Origin: Pedobacter yonginensis
GTDB lineage: Bacteria > Bacteroidota > Bacteroidia > Sphingobacteriales > Sphingobacteriaceae
DNA: 64,000 bases
NCBI RefSeq assembly: GCF_003173595.1
Contig: NZ_QGNZ01000004.1
Coordinates: 310,001-374,000 of the forward strand
Reading direction: 5' to 3'
Below are positions 18,678 through 28,375 of the stretch, piece after piece. Each line of letters begins with the position of its first letter. The first letter of the stretch is position 1. A program made the translations under genes and the position numbers. The notes below the pieces were generated by a model. It was not told where the DNA came from. It did no database searches and saw nothing but the letters and a program-made list of their open reading frames with translations.

Positions 18678-20981
18678 AAAAAGGAAATTGGAAAGGGTGT
18701 GCCTAAGCAGCCCCTCGCGGAAAAGACAGCAGCAGATAATAGCATCCTGTTTATTTTTCTCTGTTACGCACTAATTGAGTTTATGCCATCTTTCAATTGT
18801 CGCGAACATGTGATGCCTCAATATTTGTACTTAACTTTTTTAAATACCATTGTTCTTTTCTACGGGCGTGCGAGGGATTTATATCCAATTTACCTATTCA
18901 ATTTCTTAAAAAATAGCTGGCTGGTTCGGATGTATATGGCCTTCTTCGTTTTATGCGGCCTGTCCATTGTCGTGGCCAGAAACTTTTCACTCTCTGTTGT
19001 AGCAATCGCTCAGATTGGGGTTTTGGTTTCTGCCCTAATTAATTTGCTCGCCCTATTTTATCATCGCTTGCATTTAATCAAAAAGGTAGCCTTTATGTTG
19101 GCTTTAATAGCAATTTTACAGGCCTTATATGCATTATTGGCATTTAATCATTATTCTTTTCTTGAAGCACTTTCTTCTAACGATTTTAAAGGCAGTACCG
19201 ATAATATCAATATTTTTTCAATGAGTTTTTTGATTAAAATACCACTTATTTTTATTGCCATCATCCAAACTTCCGATTATAAAAAGTGGATTTTTAGTCT
19301 ATCGCTGGGTTTATCAGCTTTGGTAATATTTTTAATTAATGCCAGAGCATCTCTTTTAGCCATCATTTTGATATCAATCATTTTTTTTATTTATTATTTA
19401 AAAATAGAGGGTTTCAAAAGAGTTGCTTTTTTAAATGCGTTGTATGTTTATCTTCCAATATTATTGGCACTGGGCACCGCAAATATGATTTTCAAATCAT
19501 CAGGTATTGTGCAATCTAGGTGGTCATCAACTGCAAGCCGTTTTACGGCAGCCTCTAATGATGGATCAATCAATATGAGGTTAATGTATTGGAAAAACGC
19601 CCTCAAAATGACCCAGAAACATCCCTTTTTAGGTATCGGATTAAACAATTGGAAAGTAGAATCCATTCCTTACGAACCCCTTCAGGAAAAGATTTTATCA
19701 GGGCATACGCATAATGATTTTCTGCAGTTTTTTGCTGAAACAGGGGTAGTTAATGGCTGTATTTATTTATGTATTTTCTTTACCATTTTTGTAATTAACC
19801 TGAAAAGGCTGCTTAAGGCAGAATCTCCACAATCACAAACAATTGCAGTAGTAGCCTTAATGATGTTGATTGTTTTTGGTATCGATTCGACATTTAACTT
19901 CCCTTTTCTATTCCCCGTAGTACATGTGCAGTTTTTCCTTTGTATTGTTTTCACATTGCTCAACACGCATATAGAAAGATTGCCCCATCTATCGCAAAAT
20001 AAATTAGTGCTGTATGGTTTAATCATTATGGCAATTCTTCCCTTGTATGTAAATTATAGAGTTTTGAAAACAGCTCAGTTGGAACGATTGATTATTGAGA
20101 AGGACATAGAATTTACAAAAACAAAAAGTACCTTGAATATGCCTACTGGTGATGAAGTAATTGCAGGAAGGCCTTTTTACCCCAATGTAATGGCAGATGC
20201 CCTCATTCCATTTGTTGAATATGCATCCAGTTTATACTTGCAAGAGAAAAAAATCGAGAAATCTAAATTACATTTAGACGAAGCAATTTCTATAAATCCT
20301 TATTTTGGATCTGGATATTTTTTGAAAGCATATGGGGCCGCCAATAATGGTTTAGTAGATAGTGCGTACTACTATATAAAAAAGGCAATGGCAATAAGGC
20401 CAAATAACACTAGGAATTTAAACTTCGCGTTGCAACTTGCCGAAATCAAAAAAGATACGGCAGGTGCGCTAAAATTTTACAACCAAGTAAGTAAATTAAT
20501 AAAACGGCCAGATTATTGGATGGATACCTACACGGTGTTAAATAATATGGGCTACAAAAACATTGATCGCTTTTTGAAACAAGGTTTTCAAGACTTTCCA
20601 AAAGATAGCACGGTTTCAAGTTTGAAAACTCAAATTGTTGTAAACAGGTGTTTGTCAATTGCCAAAAAGCAATTTGAGCAAAAGCAGTATTCGGCGGTAT
20701 TTGCTACGTGTAACGCAGGCTTAAAGGAAGCGCCAGCAAATGTTTACATATTACAGGATATGGGATTTTACGCCCTTAATCTTGGTAAATTTGAAGATGC
20801 GATACGGTACTTAGAGCAAGCCGTTGGTAAACCTGGTTTAACAGATGGAAAGGCTGAATATTGTTTGGGTTATTTGTATATGCGTGCTAATGATCACACA
20901 CAAGCCTGTAAATACTTAGCCATAGCCTCGGCTCGGAAATATCCTGATGAGATGATGCTCTACAACAAATGCATCATGTAA
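18675..20981 (+). CDS. O-antigen ligase/polymerase-like membrane protein with C-terminal TPR domain (copy 1)
   Basis: The first ~450 of 768 residues form about 11-12 transmembrane helices. The Wzy_C signatures are RLMYWKNALKMTQKHPFLGI, LNNWKVESIPYE and the periplasmic HTHNDFLQFFAETG. The last ~250 residues are TPR-like (KSKLHLDEAISINPYFGSGY; ALNLGKFEDAIRYLEQAVG). Such proteins join or polymerise surface glycans, or transfer them to protein or lipid, at the periplasmic face. The gene is followed after 94 bp by a paralogue in the same orientation. Which glycan is handled is unknown. Confidence 0.82.
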   Translation: MKKEIGKGVPKQPLAEKTAADNSILFIFLCYALIEFMPSFNCREHVMPQYLYLTFLNTIVLFYGRARDLYPIYLFNFLKNSWLVRMYMAFFVLCGLSIVVARNFSLSVVAIAQIGVLVSALINLLALFYHRLHLIKKVAFMLALIAILQALYALLAFNHYSFLEALSSNDFKGSTDNINIFSMSFLIKIPLIFIAIIQTSDYKKWIFSLSLGLSALVIFLINARASLLAIILISIIFFIYYLKIEGFKRVAFLNALYVYLPILLALGTANMIFKSSGIVQSRWSSTASRFTAASNDGSINMRLMYWKNALKMTQKHPFLGIGLNNWKVESIPYEPLQEKILSGHTHNDFLQFFAETGVVNGCIYLCIFFTIFVINLKRLLKAESPQSQTIAVVALMMLIVFGIDSTFNFPFLFPVVHVQFFLCIVFTLLNTHIERLPHLSQNKLVLYGLIIMAILPLYVNYRVLKTAQLERLIIEKDIEFTKTKSTLNMPTGDEVIAGRPFYPNVMADALIPFVEYASSLYLQEKKIEKSKLHLDEAISINPYFGSGYFLKAYGAANNGLVDSAYYYIKKAMAIRPNNTRNLNFALQLAEIKKDTAGALKFYNQVSKLIKRPDYWMDTYTVLNNMGYKNIDRFLKQGFQDFPKDSTVSSLKTQIVVNRCLSIAKKQFEQKQYSAVFATCNAGLKEAPANVYILQDMGFYALNLGKFEDAIRYLEQAVGKPGLTDGKAEYCLGYLYMRANDHTQACKYLAIASARKYPDEMMLYNKCIM

Positions 20982-21023
20982 AAACATTAAGCACTTCGTA
21001 AACAAAAATTGATATTTTAATAC

Positions 21024-21078
21024 GCTGGCCCCCTATCCAGTTTCGCAACATCCCAATTTATTTTAGTTATACAAAATG
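21024..21078 (+). repeat. Conserved leader, copy 2 of a duplication
   Basis: This nearly repeats 18621-18677, with CTATCCAGTTTCGCAACATC and the following CCCAATTTATTTT intact, and small indels just before the ATG at 21076. Confidence 0.85.
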
Positions 21079-23379
21079 AAAAAAAAAATTGGAAAGGTTG
21101 TGCCTAAACAGCCCATCGCAGAAAAAGCAGTAGCAGATAACAGGATCCTGTTTATTTTTATATGTTATGTATTTGTTGAGTTTATCCCTCATTTTAGAAG
21201 CCACGATCGGACAATGCCCCAATATTTGTATTTAACCTTGTTAAATATAATTGTTCTTCTTTATGGGCGATCGAAAGGTTTATATCCTATTTCCTTATTT
21301 AATTCATTAAAAAGTAGTTGGCTTGTTCGGCTCTATCTAATGTTTGTATTGCTTTGTGGAATATCCATTTTTGCGGCAGAAAACTTATCGCTCTCTATTG
21401 TTGCCATTGCTGAAATCGGGGTGCTAGTTTCTGCATTAATCAATTTGCTCGCCTTGTTTTACAATCGCTTGCATTTAATCAAAAAGGTGGCTTTTGTGTT
21501 GGCCATAATTGCAATTTTACAAGCTTCTTACGCTTTACTGGCATTTAATACCCATTCAGTATTGGATGCGATTTCATCCGAAAACTTTAAAGGAAACTCT
21601 GGAAACATCAATATTTTCTCCATGAGTTTCTTAATTAAACTACCACTTATTTTCTTTGGTATTATTTCTTCTACCGACTACAAAAAATGGGTTTTTAGTT
21701 CAGCGCTTTGCCTGTCATCTTTGATTGTATTTTTAATCAACGCAAGGGCATCTGCTATCGCAATTATCTTGATTTCAGTTATTTTCATTATTTATTACAT
21801 CAAGATAAATGGCGCCAAAAAGCCCGCATTCTTCAATTTGCTTTACCTGATTCTGCCACTATTGCTTTCTCTAGCAATTGCCAACATGGTTTTTAAAGCT
21901 GGAGGAAATAATCAACAGAGGTTTTCATCTACCTTAAGTCGTTTAAAGCAAACCAAAAATGATGCATCAATCAATGCTAGGTTAATGTACTGGGAAAATG
22001 CAATAAAGATTACAAAGAAATATCCAGTTATAGGTATCGGACTAAACAATTGGAAAGTCGAATCTATACCATACGAATCTACACAAGAAAGTATATTTTC
22101 TATCCATACACATAACGACTTTCTGCAGCTTTTTGCAGAAACGGGTGTGTTAAATGGTTGTTTGTACCTATCCATTTTTGTTTTGATTTTTTTGATAAAC
22201 TTGAAAAGAATTTTGAAACCAGATACCCGAGAGAAGCAAATTATTGCGCTTTTGGCCTTATTGATGTTGATTGTATTCGGTATTGATTCCACCTTTAACT
22301 TTCCCTTTTTGGTGCCAGTTATGCAAGTTCAATTTTGCTTGTGTATCGTACTCACTTTACTCAACACCACTGATGGAAATTTGTCCGCTCAACCTCAAAA
22401 TAAATTATGGGTTACTGGTTTAATTGTAATTGCGGTATTGCCACTATATATAAATTACAAAGCATTAAAAACAGCTCAATTTGCACAGTTGATTATCGAG
22501 AATGATCAAAAAATTAAAGAAACAAACAGTATTCAAGGAACATTAACAGGAGATGAGGTTGTGGCGCAAATGCCATTTTACCCAAATGTAATGGGCGAGG
22601 AGCTTGCCCCATTTGTTGAATACGCTGGGGCATTTTACATGCGGGAGAAAAACTTCGATAAATCTAAATTCTATCTTGATCAAGCCATCGCAATTAATCC
22701 ATATTTGGGTACTGGTTATTTCTTAAAAGCCTATGGAGCAGAAGGTAACGGTTTGGTGGATAGTGCTTACCAATATGCAAAACAATCAATAGCGATAAAG
22801 CCCAATAGTACAAGAAATTTACATTTCGCGCTGCATATGGCCGAAGTTAAAAAAGATACACTTGGCGCTTTAAATTTATATAATGCAGTAAGTAAGGTAG
22901 TAAAAAAGCCTATAGACTGGATAAATACTTATACCGTGTTAAATAATATGGGCTATAAGGGCATAAAAGGTTTTATTCGAGAAGGAATAAAATACTTTCC
23001 AAAGGATAGTGCAATTGTTGATTTAACCACGCGAATTACTGTAGATAGTTGCCTATTGCTTGCACAAAAGCAGTTCGCGCAAGGCAAATATGCAAATGTG
23101 GTGGCAACCTATAAAACTGGACTAAAGGTGGCTCCTAATAATGCTTACATACTACAAAATTTAGGTTTTTTCTATTACAACATTAATAAAGCTGACGATG
23201 CGATTAAATGCTTAAAGCAAGCCATTGAACAAGGCGTTTTAATAGATGGAAAAACAGAATATTATCTGGGCTTTCTATACTTAAAAAAACAGGATAAAAT
23301 AAATGCCTGCAAATATCTTGCACTAGCATCCGGACGAAGTTATCCCGATGATGTGGGGGTCTACACAAGTTGTAAATAG
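21076..23379 (+). CDS. O-antigen ligase/polymerase-like membrane protein with C-terminal TPR domain (copy 2)
   Basis: This is a paralogue of the preceding gene, alignable end to end with at most a few gaps (767 versus 768 aa; for example RLMYWENAIKITKKYPVIGI and HTHNDFLQLFAETG). The C-terminal TPR part (LDQAIAINPYLGTGYFLKAY) is equally well conserved. Both copies are intact, so the duplication is not recent debris, and the two may act on different glycan acceptors or as partners. Divergence is spread over the whole length, with the extracytoplasmic loop around residues 280-300 among the more variable parts. Confidence 0.82.
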   Translation: MKKKIGKVVPKQPIAEKAVADNRILFIFICYVFVEFIPHFRSHDRTMPQYLYLTLLNIIVLLYGRSKGLYPISLFNSLKSSWLVRLYLMFVLLCGISIFAAENLSLSIVAIAEIGVLVSALINLLALFYNRLHLIKKVAFVLAIIAILQASYALLAFNTHSVLDAISSENFKGNSGNINIFSMSFLIKLPLIFFGIISSTDYKKWVFSSALCLSSLIVFLINARASAIAIILISVIFIIYYIKINGAKKPAFFNLLYLILPLLLSLAIANMVFKAGGNNQQRFSSTLSRLKQTKNDASINARLMYWENAIKITKKYPVIGIGLNNWKVESIPYESTQESIFSIHTHNDFLQLFAETGVLNGCLYLSIFVLIFLINLKRILKPDTREKQIIALLALLMLIVFGIDSTFNFPFLVPVMQVQFCLCIVLTLLNTTDGNLSAQPQNKLWVTGLIVIAVLPLYINYKALKTAQFAQLIIENDQKIKETNSIQGTLTGDEVVAQMPFYPNVMGEELAPFVEYAGAFYMREKNFDKSKFYLDQAIAINPYLGTGYFLKAYGAEGNGLVDSAYQYAKQSIAIKPNSTRNLHFALHMAEVKKDTLGALNLYNAVSKVVKKPIDWINTYTVLNNMGYKGIKGFIREGIKYFPKDSAIVDLTTRITVDSCLLLAQKQFAQGKYANVVATYKTGLKVAPNNAYILQNLGFFYYNINKADDAIKCLKQAIEQGVLIDGKTEYYLGFLYLKKQDKINACKYLALASGRSYPDDVGVYTSCK

Positions 23380-23519
23380 CTGCGTTATGTTACTTGTACA
23401 TCAAATTCTTACATTTTATTGAGAGAAGCATAACTTATTTCTATCGCATAAAACATTAATAACTTTCAAAATCTCCTGAAAGACTTTTTTCTATTGGTTT
23501 TTATCAAACAAATATTTAA

Positions 23520-23996
23520 ATGAGACTAAAATTTATTGTGGCTTCTTTAATGTTGCTACTCACTATTTGTGCATCTGCGCAAAGAAACTACACCGGGGTT
23601 ATTTCTTTCCCTGCCATCGGAGTATCTTATAAAATCGACAACTCAGATAACTTCGATACGGATGAGGTAGATGAGGGGGAGCGGTATCTTTATCATCTCG
23701 TAAAAGCGGCCTATGGCCTTTCGCCATCACTCTATTGGTATAAAATTGAAAATTCTGCAAGAAGCCTATCTGGAATTATTATCCAGCCCTTAAATCAGGC
23801 ATTGAGAAATCCTTTACTAAAAGACCTACCAACGGATATGGGCGATATCGTAATCTATGGCAAAATAAAAGGATCGAGATACAGAGCAACAAATCTAGTG
23901 GCGGATATACGAATCATTGACGTTGATCATTACACTGTTTTCGACCCGGAAACAGGCGCTATAAAAAAGATAAAGCCGTTTTGGAAAACAAATTGA
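23520..23996 (+). CDS. Small exported protein of unknown function
   Basis: A 158-aa protein with a clear signal peptide (LMLLLTICASA, cleavage before QR). The mature part has an acidic stretch (NFDTDEVDEGERY) and beta-rich segments such as GDIVIYGKIKGSRYRATNLV. I do not recognise a family. It follows the duplicated ligase genes by 140 bp and may be transcribed with them. Confidence 0.6.
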   Translation: MRLKFIVASLMLLLTICASAQRNYTGVISFPAIGVSYKIDNSDNFDTDEVDEGERYLYHLVKAAYGLSPSLYWYKIENSARSLSGIIIQPLNQALRNPLLKDLPTDMGDIVIYGKIKGSRYRATNLVADIRIIDVDHYTVFDPETGAIKKIKPFWKTN

Positions 23997-24243
23997 TTAG
24001 TGTAATTATTTACCCAAAATTTAAGTTTTCGGTTTTCAATCGAGTATATTTTTCCCCGATGTAGCTTTATTCTACTCTTCATATCGGCAGCGTTGGATTA
24101 AATCTATCTTCTTTCTTATTGATTATTAGGAGATAACAATTTTTTTTCTCGTTTACGGAAATAATCAAATTCTCTGGCTTTTTTTTTGGCTATAGCGAGT
24201 TCATATAATATTTAATATCAGTTAAAAATTAATCAATTATCAC

Positions 24244-24843
24244 ATGAAAAAAATTTTATTATCATTAATTACAGTAGCAGGATTAGCTTACGGTGCAAAT
24301 GCACAAACAGAAAAAGGTAAAGTTATCGTTGGTGGAAACCTTACTTTATGGTCAGCAAAAACAACAAGTGCACAAAAAGCCGATGTTACATTTAACTTGG
24401 TTCCAAGTGTGGGTTATTTTGTAAGCAATGACTTAGCATTGGGTACTGGTGTTGGATACATGTCGCAAAAAATGGTTAGCGCACTTACTTTAAAAAATGG
24501 TTTCGAAGTTAGTCCATTCGCTCGTCACTATGTGAAATTGAACGACCAATTCAAATTTTTCGCTGAGCTTGGCGTGCCAATGGTGTTTGGAAAACAAAAA
24601 ACTGTGGCTGCTAACGGAGATGTTCAAGCCAAAGTTGCTGATTTAACCATGGTTGGTGTAAAGTTAGCTCCAGGTTTTGCATTTTTCCCAAATAAAAAAG
24701 TAGCTATCGAAGTTTCTGTTGACGGTATTGGATACCAACATGAGGGAATGAAATCTGTTGCTGGAGTTAAGACATCAACCAATTCTTTTGGAATAAATGT
24801 TGATACATTTATGCCAAAGTTAGGTTTAATGTTCCACTTTTAA
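24244..24843 (+). CDS. Outer-membrane beta-barrel protein (small, OmpX/OmpW-like size)
   Basis: The 199-aa protein has a signal peptide (LITVAGLAYGANA, cleavage before QT), alternating beta-strand pattern and a C-terminal aromatic (MFHF) typical of outer-membrane barrels. Segments such as VGYFVSNDLALGTGVGYMSQ are characteristic of the 'outer membrane beta-barrel' families abundant in Bacteroidetes. It stands alone, with a 247-bp AT-rich spacer before it and a strong terminator after it. A structural or adhesion role is a guess. Confidence 0.75.
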   Translation: MKKILLSLITVAGLAYGANAQTEKGKVIVGGNLTLWSAKTTSAQKADVTFNLVPSVGYFVSNDLALGTGVGYMSQKMVSALTLKNGFEVSPFARHYVKLNDQFKFFAELGVPMVFGKQKTVAANGDVQAKVADLTMVGVKLAPGFAFFPNKKVAIEVSVDGIGYQHEGMKSVAGVKTSTNSFGINVDTFMPKLGLMFHF

Positions 24844-24916
24844 TAAGTAAAACATTAGTTCTCGTTTTAATTTAAAGTTCGATAAAATCATAGTCTTTTA
24901 TCGTTAGGGCAATTTG

Positions 24917-24951
24917 AAGGTTACGTTCTATAACACGAACGTAACCTTTTT
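24917..24951 (+). terminator. Strong intrinsic terminator
   Basis: AAGGTTACGTTC (24917-24928) and GAACGTAACCTT (24937-24948) form a perfect 12-bp stem with an 8-nt loop, followed by TTT and an AT-rich run. It ends the barrel-protein gene and directly abuts the truncated glycosyltransferase. Confidence 0.85.
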
Positions 24952-25734
24952 ATCTGCATACAGGCTTCGCTAAATTACTTTAATAAAAACGAGAATTTCC
25001 TCACCAAAATGTTTACGCTAGAGTATTCCTATTGGTTTGATTATATGTTGCCAGGCCTAGAGCGGATGAGTCTCCCGATTCCATTGGGGGGTACCAGCAA
25101 TCATTTTGTAACGGAGAAATTAAGAGAATTGGGTAAATGGGATCCTTTTAATGTTACTGAAGATGCCGATTTGGGCATAAGGGCTTTTGCTAAAGGGTAT
25201 AAGGTGGCACTTTTAAATTCTACTACCTATGAAGAAGCAAATAATGAATATTTTAATTGGATTAGGCAACGCTCTCGATGGATTAAAGGATATATGCAAA
25301 CCTATTTGGTGCACATGAGAAACCCCTTTAAGCTGATTAAAAAAGTAGGTTTTAAAGGTTTCTTTGCTTTTAATTTCTTTATCGGAGCTATACCCGTAAC
25401 CTTTATTGCTTACCCAATTTTAATTTGCTTATTCATTATCTATCTATTTTTTGATGGAGCCAGCATTAAAGAGATTTTCCCCCCTTGGGTAATGTACATT
25501 TCGCTCTTTAATTTCTTCGCTGGCAATATGCTCATTGTTTATATCAACATGGTTGCGGTGTTTAAGCGAAGATATTATGGCCTTATTCTCTTAGCTACTT
25601 TAAATCCGGTTTATTGGTTATTGCATTCTATCTCGGCATATAAGGCGCTTTGGCAACTCATTTATAATCCTTTCTATTGGGAAAAAACGGTTCATGGTTT
25701 AACCAAAATTGGTTTCAAAGAAAAAAATGTCTGA
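24952..25734 (+). pseudogene. 5'-truncated GT2 (cellulose-synthase-like) glycosyltransferase
   Basis: From ATG 25009 a 241-aa product could be made. It has only the C-terminal part of a processive GT2: GGTSNHF, the TEDADLG motif, QRSRWIKG and about four membrane helices. The substrate-binding Asp motifs of the N-terminal GT-A half are missing. The family frame is open upstream of the ATG (ICIQASLNYFNKNENFLTK) back to the terminator, where it ends. The first ~300 or more residues have therefore been lost. A residual function of the membrane part is possible, but catalysis is not expected. It overlaps the next gene by 8 bp, so the original operon continues downstream. Confidence 0.75.
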
Positions 25735-27304
25735 TTCAAACAAAATAAATAAGCGATTTAGCTTAGAGCTGAAAGGTGCAGTGCTTTTATTTTTGTATTA
25801 TTTGGCTATTGCCTTAGTTGTTTTTTCGAAGGGCATTCTATCTAGCGAGTGTTTGTTTTTTTTAGGAAAGGCGAGCTTGTTGCAAATACCAGAGTTGGAT
25901 AAGATTAAGATATTTGGTTTAACCTTTCCACAGGTGCCCTTTATTTTAACCTCGTTTACTGCGCTTTTTAAATTTCGGTTCGGACCAATACTGGTTTCAA
26001 TTTTGGGGACAAGCATTTTGTTTTATAAAGTTACAACGGCTTTAAAACCAAGAAGATTTTATTCTAAACTGTATTACTGTATTTTAGCAACTTTTTTGCT
26101 CCACCCACTTTTTGTCTTTTCGGCCATTTCGGGTACAAGCCTTTATGCATCATTACTTTTCTTTTACCTTTTTATTTACAATCTGCTAAAATTTCTCAAA
26201 ACAAGTGCTACTTATAATGTATTCGTGGCCAGTTTATATTTTAGCCTATTGGTGTTTAGCTGCCATAAATTTATTTGGCTCATTTTACTTTTAGTACCGA
26301 TTATATTCCTTTTTACGGTAGAAACTTTGCCCATTGCTAAGGATAGTTTTTTCAATAAACTCATCATCATTTTTAATACCGTTTCTTTGCGGCGAAGGTT
26401 TGCAAACAAGTTGCTGGCGCTGAATATGGTACTTTTTGCGCTCCCATTGGGGCTGATGGTAATTTACAGGTTGCTTAATGAGTTTTACACAGGGAGCTCT
26501 AATTATTATTTAGATCACTCTTTTGAAAACCTGTTTCCAATTTTCCAATTTAACGATGCCAAGCTTTCTTATTTTAAACAGTTATATCCCATCGGTTTTT
26601 ATTTGAACCATTATACGCTGCTCAAAACGTTTATCATAGCACCATTGCCATTTTTTTATCTGTACATTTCTAGGAATGTGTTTTTAAGCGTTCTTATATT
26701 TGGTGTTTTAATTTGCTTGGTCGAGTTTTTATCCATCCGATATTCAGAATCTTTCGTGGCCATTCAATTCATTGCGGTTTTTATTCTTACGGGTTGGGCT
26801 TTGCTATCGGCTATTGGCACTTACAATTATTCAAATTTTTACAGCAATGCCTTGGTTGTAATCACCGTTTTGCAAATTATGACAGGCGTATTTTCTTTTG
26901 TTTCTGGAACCATAGCTGATGATAAAAACTATATCAATGCGCTTGTATCTTTATGTACGCCAGAAGGTTATCAGCAGAAGGATGATGATTTAGTTTTCGC
27001 GAAATTTGTTTCGAGATTGCCCACTAATGAGGTGCTGTTGGCTGATGATGATGTAGCTTACCGCATATTTGCCATGACGGAATCTAAATGCCGGGTGATT
27101 ACGCAACAAAGTGCGCTTTTTACAGATGCCTGTACCGACCCAAAGCAGTATGTTAATTATATTTTAATTCCGCAAAAGGGGAGTGTATTAGAGAAATATA
27201 GCAAGCTCAATCATTATTCCTTATTATCAGTAAATGCCCGGCAGGTAAACTTATCAGAAGTTCTATCTAATAAAGATTGGGTAATGTTTAAAGTGATCAA
27301 GTAA
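25727..27304 (+). CDS. Polytopic membrane protein, GT-C-like, unknown function
   Basis: About 525 aa with roughly ten hydrophobic helices up to residue ~400 and a C-terminal soluble domain of ~120 residues containing a conserved-looking LLADDDVAYRIFAMTESKC. The layout (membrane helices, then a soluble tail) resembles GT-C glycosyltransferases, but I see no DD/DE motif in the first loop that would support this. The start at 25727 overlaps the truncated GT2 by 8 bp; an earlier in-frame ATG at 25709 is less likely. It is probably part of the same glycan assembly operon. Confidence 0.6.
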   Translation: MSDSNKINKRFSLELKGAVLLFLYYLAIALVVFSKGILSSECLFFLGKASLLQIPELDKIKIFGLTFPQVPFILTSFTALFKFRFGPILVSILGTSILFYKVTTALKPRRFYSKLYYCILATFLLHPLFVFSAISGTSLYASLLFFYLFIYNLLKFLKTSATYNVFVASLYFSLLVFSCHKFIWLILLLVPIIFLFTVETLPIAKDSFFNKLIIIFNTVSLRRRFANKLLALNMVLFALPLGLMVIYRLLNEFYTGSSNYYLDHSFENLFPIFQFNDAKLSYFKQLYPIGFYLNHYTLLKTFIIAPLPFFYLYISRNVFLSVLIFGVLICLVEFLSIRYSESFVAIQFIAVFILTGWALLSAIGTYNYSNFYSNALVVITVLQIMTGVFSFVSGTIADDKNYINALVSLCTPEGYQQKDDDLVFAKFVSRLPTNEVLLADDDVAYRIFAMTESKCRVITQQSALFTDACTDPKQYVNYILIPQKGSVLEKYSKLNHYSLLSVNARQVNLSEVLSNKDWVMFKVIK

Positions 27305-27472
27305 AGCTGTGCCAAATACCAAACTCGATTTTTTAAAAAAAAAAAATGAAAGAAACGGTTACATTTTTTTAAACAGATGTTTCTAATTATAAGATGGGGC
27401 AGCGCAGATGGCAAAACTGCAAAGCGTGGCCTTGTTTTGGAAGAATTTACGTGTTTATACTGAAGATGTATC

Positions 27473-27506
27473 TTGATAAAATATTAAACATTATTGCTTA
27501 ATTTTG
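27473..27506 (+). promoter_or_regulatory. Promoter of the lipoprotein-CHAT operon
   Basis: TTG at 27473-27475, a 23-bp spacer, then TAATTTTG at 27499-27506 fits the TAnnTTTG promoter class, giving a leader of about 40 nt. A GGTTACA motif lies upstream at 27357-27363; the same motif occurs before the sigma factor and lipoprotein genes on the facing strand. Confidence 0.5.
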
Positions 27507-27550
27507 AGTCTTGACAAGCCAGTGATCTAACCTAATTTATACACCCTAAT

Positions 27551-28375
27551 ATGTTGGTTAAAAATTACAAGTCGGCGTTTTTTTATCTTTCACTGATGTT
27601 GTTTCTAGGTGCTTGTAAAAAACAAAGCAGTTCCATTGAAACGCCAGTGGATAATATTCAAAAAATTTATGCCGACTCTGTGTTTTACATGCAGAACACA
27701 GATGTGGTTGCTAAGCCTATTAAAGCATCATCTGGTAGTTATGTGTCTTTACCAGAAGGTTTAAAAATAGATAAAAAAACGGGCTATATTGATGTGAACC
27801 AAAGCGAGTCGGGGCTTCGTTACCTGGTTTTGTTTACGCCTGATGGTGCTACAGAAAGCGTAAAAGGATATGTAACCATCTCCGGAATAAATTACGCTGA
27901 TAAAATTTTTAATCTTTCACAGGGCGATTCTATTGCAGAGCCGATATACAACGCCAACGCCAAATTAGCCCTTCCAAATCCCGGAAAAAGCAACCTTTTT
28001 GATGAAACTGGGGGTTGTAAAAAGGCAGGGATTGTAATTAATGCTGAAAATGGCAGAATAAACCTTGCGCAATCCGTTCGAAATCAAGCCATTGATACAG
28101 GCGCTACAGAGCAGGTAAAATTGACCTACCGAATTAACGATGGCAGTAACAAAGCCGTAAATGGTTTAAACGTGAAGATTTATTTCTATCGAAACTCGAA
28201 AGAAATACCTAAGTATTTAACTGATTTGTTGGCTACTAGGCAAACAACCGTTTTGGCGGCGGGCACCAATACCCAAACCACCAGTTTAAGCACCCAAAAT
28301 TTACTCAGTTTTGCTTCTCGAACTGGAAGTATTGCAAGACCAAGGCCGCCCTGCATCATTGTTGTCGGAAATTAA
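27551..28375 (+). CDS. Lipoprotein of unknown function, partner of CHAT protein
   Basis: The signal ends in LFLGAC, so lipidation at Cys22 is expected, and KKQSSS follows. The remaining ~250 residues are beta-rich with segments such as LPEGLKIDKKTGYIDVNQ that resemble cadherin/Ig-like putative Ig domains (the 'LP.GL.ID..TG.I' pattern). A second copy of this kind (INAENGRINLAQS) occurs near residue 165. The stop codon touches the ATG of the CHAT gene with no gap, so translation is coupled and a joint role is likely. Confidence 0.65.
   Translation: MLVKNYKSAFFYLSLMLFLGACKKQSSSIETPVDNIQKIYADSVFYMQNTDVVAKPIKASSGSYVSLPEGLKIDKKTGYIDVNQSESGLRYLVLFTPDGATESVKGYVTISGINYADKIFNLSQGDSIAEPIYNANAKLALPNPGKSNLFDETGGCKKAGIVINAENGRINLAQSVRNQAIDTGATEQVKLTYRINDGSNKAVNGLNVKIYFYRNSKEIPKYLTDLLATRQTTVLAAGTNTQTTSLSTQNLLSFASRTGSIARPRPPCIIVVGN

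Noticed and set aside
27330..27347. T6/A-rich run as a terminator of the 25727 gene
   Set aside because: It has no GC-containing stem; TTTTTT followed by a long A-run alone is not a credible terminator.
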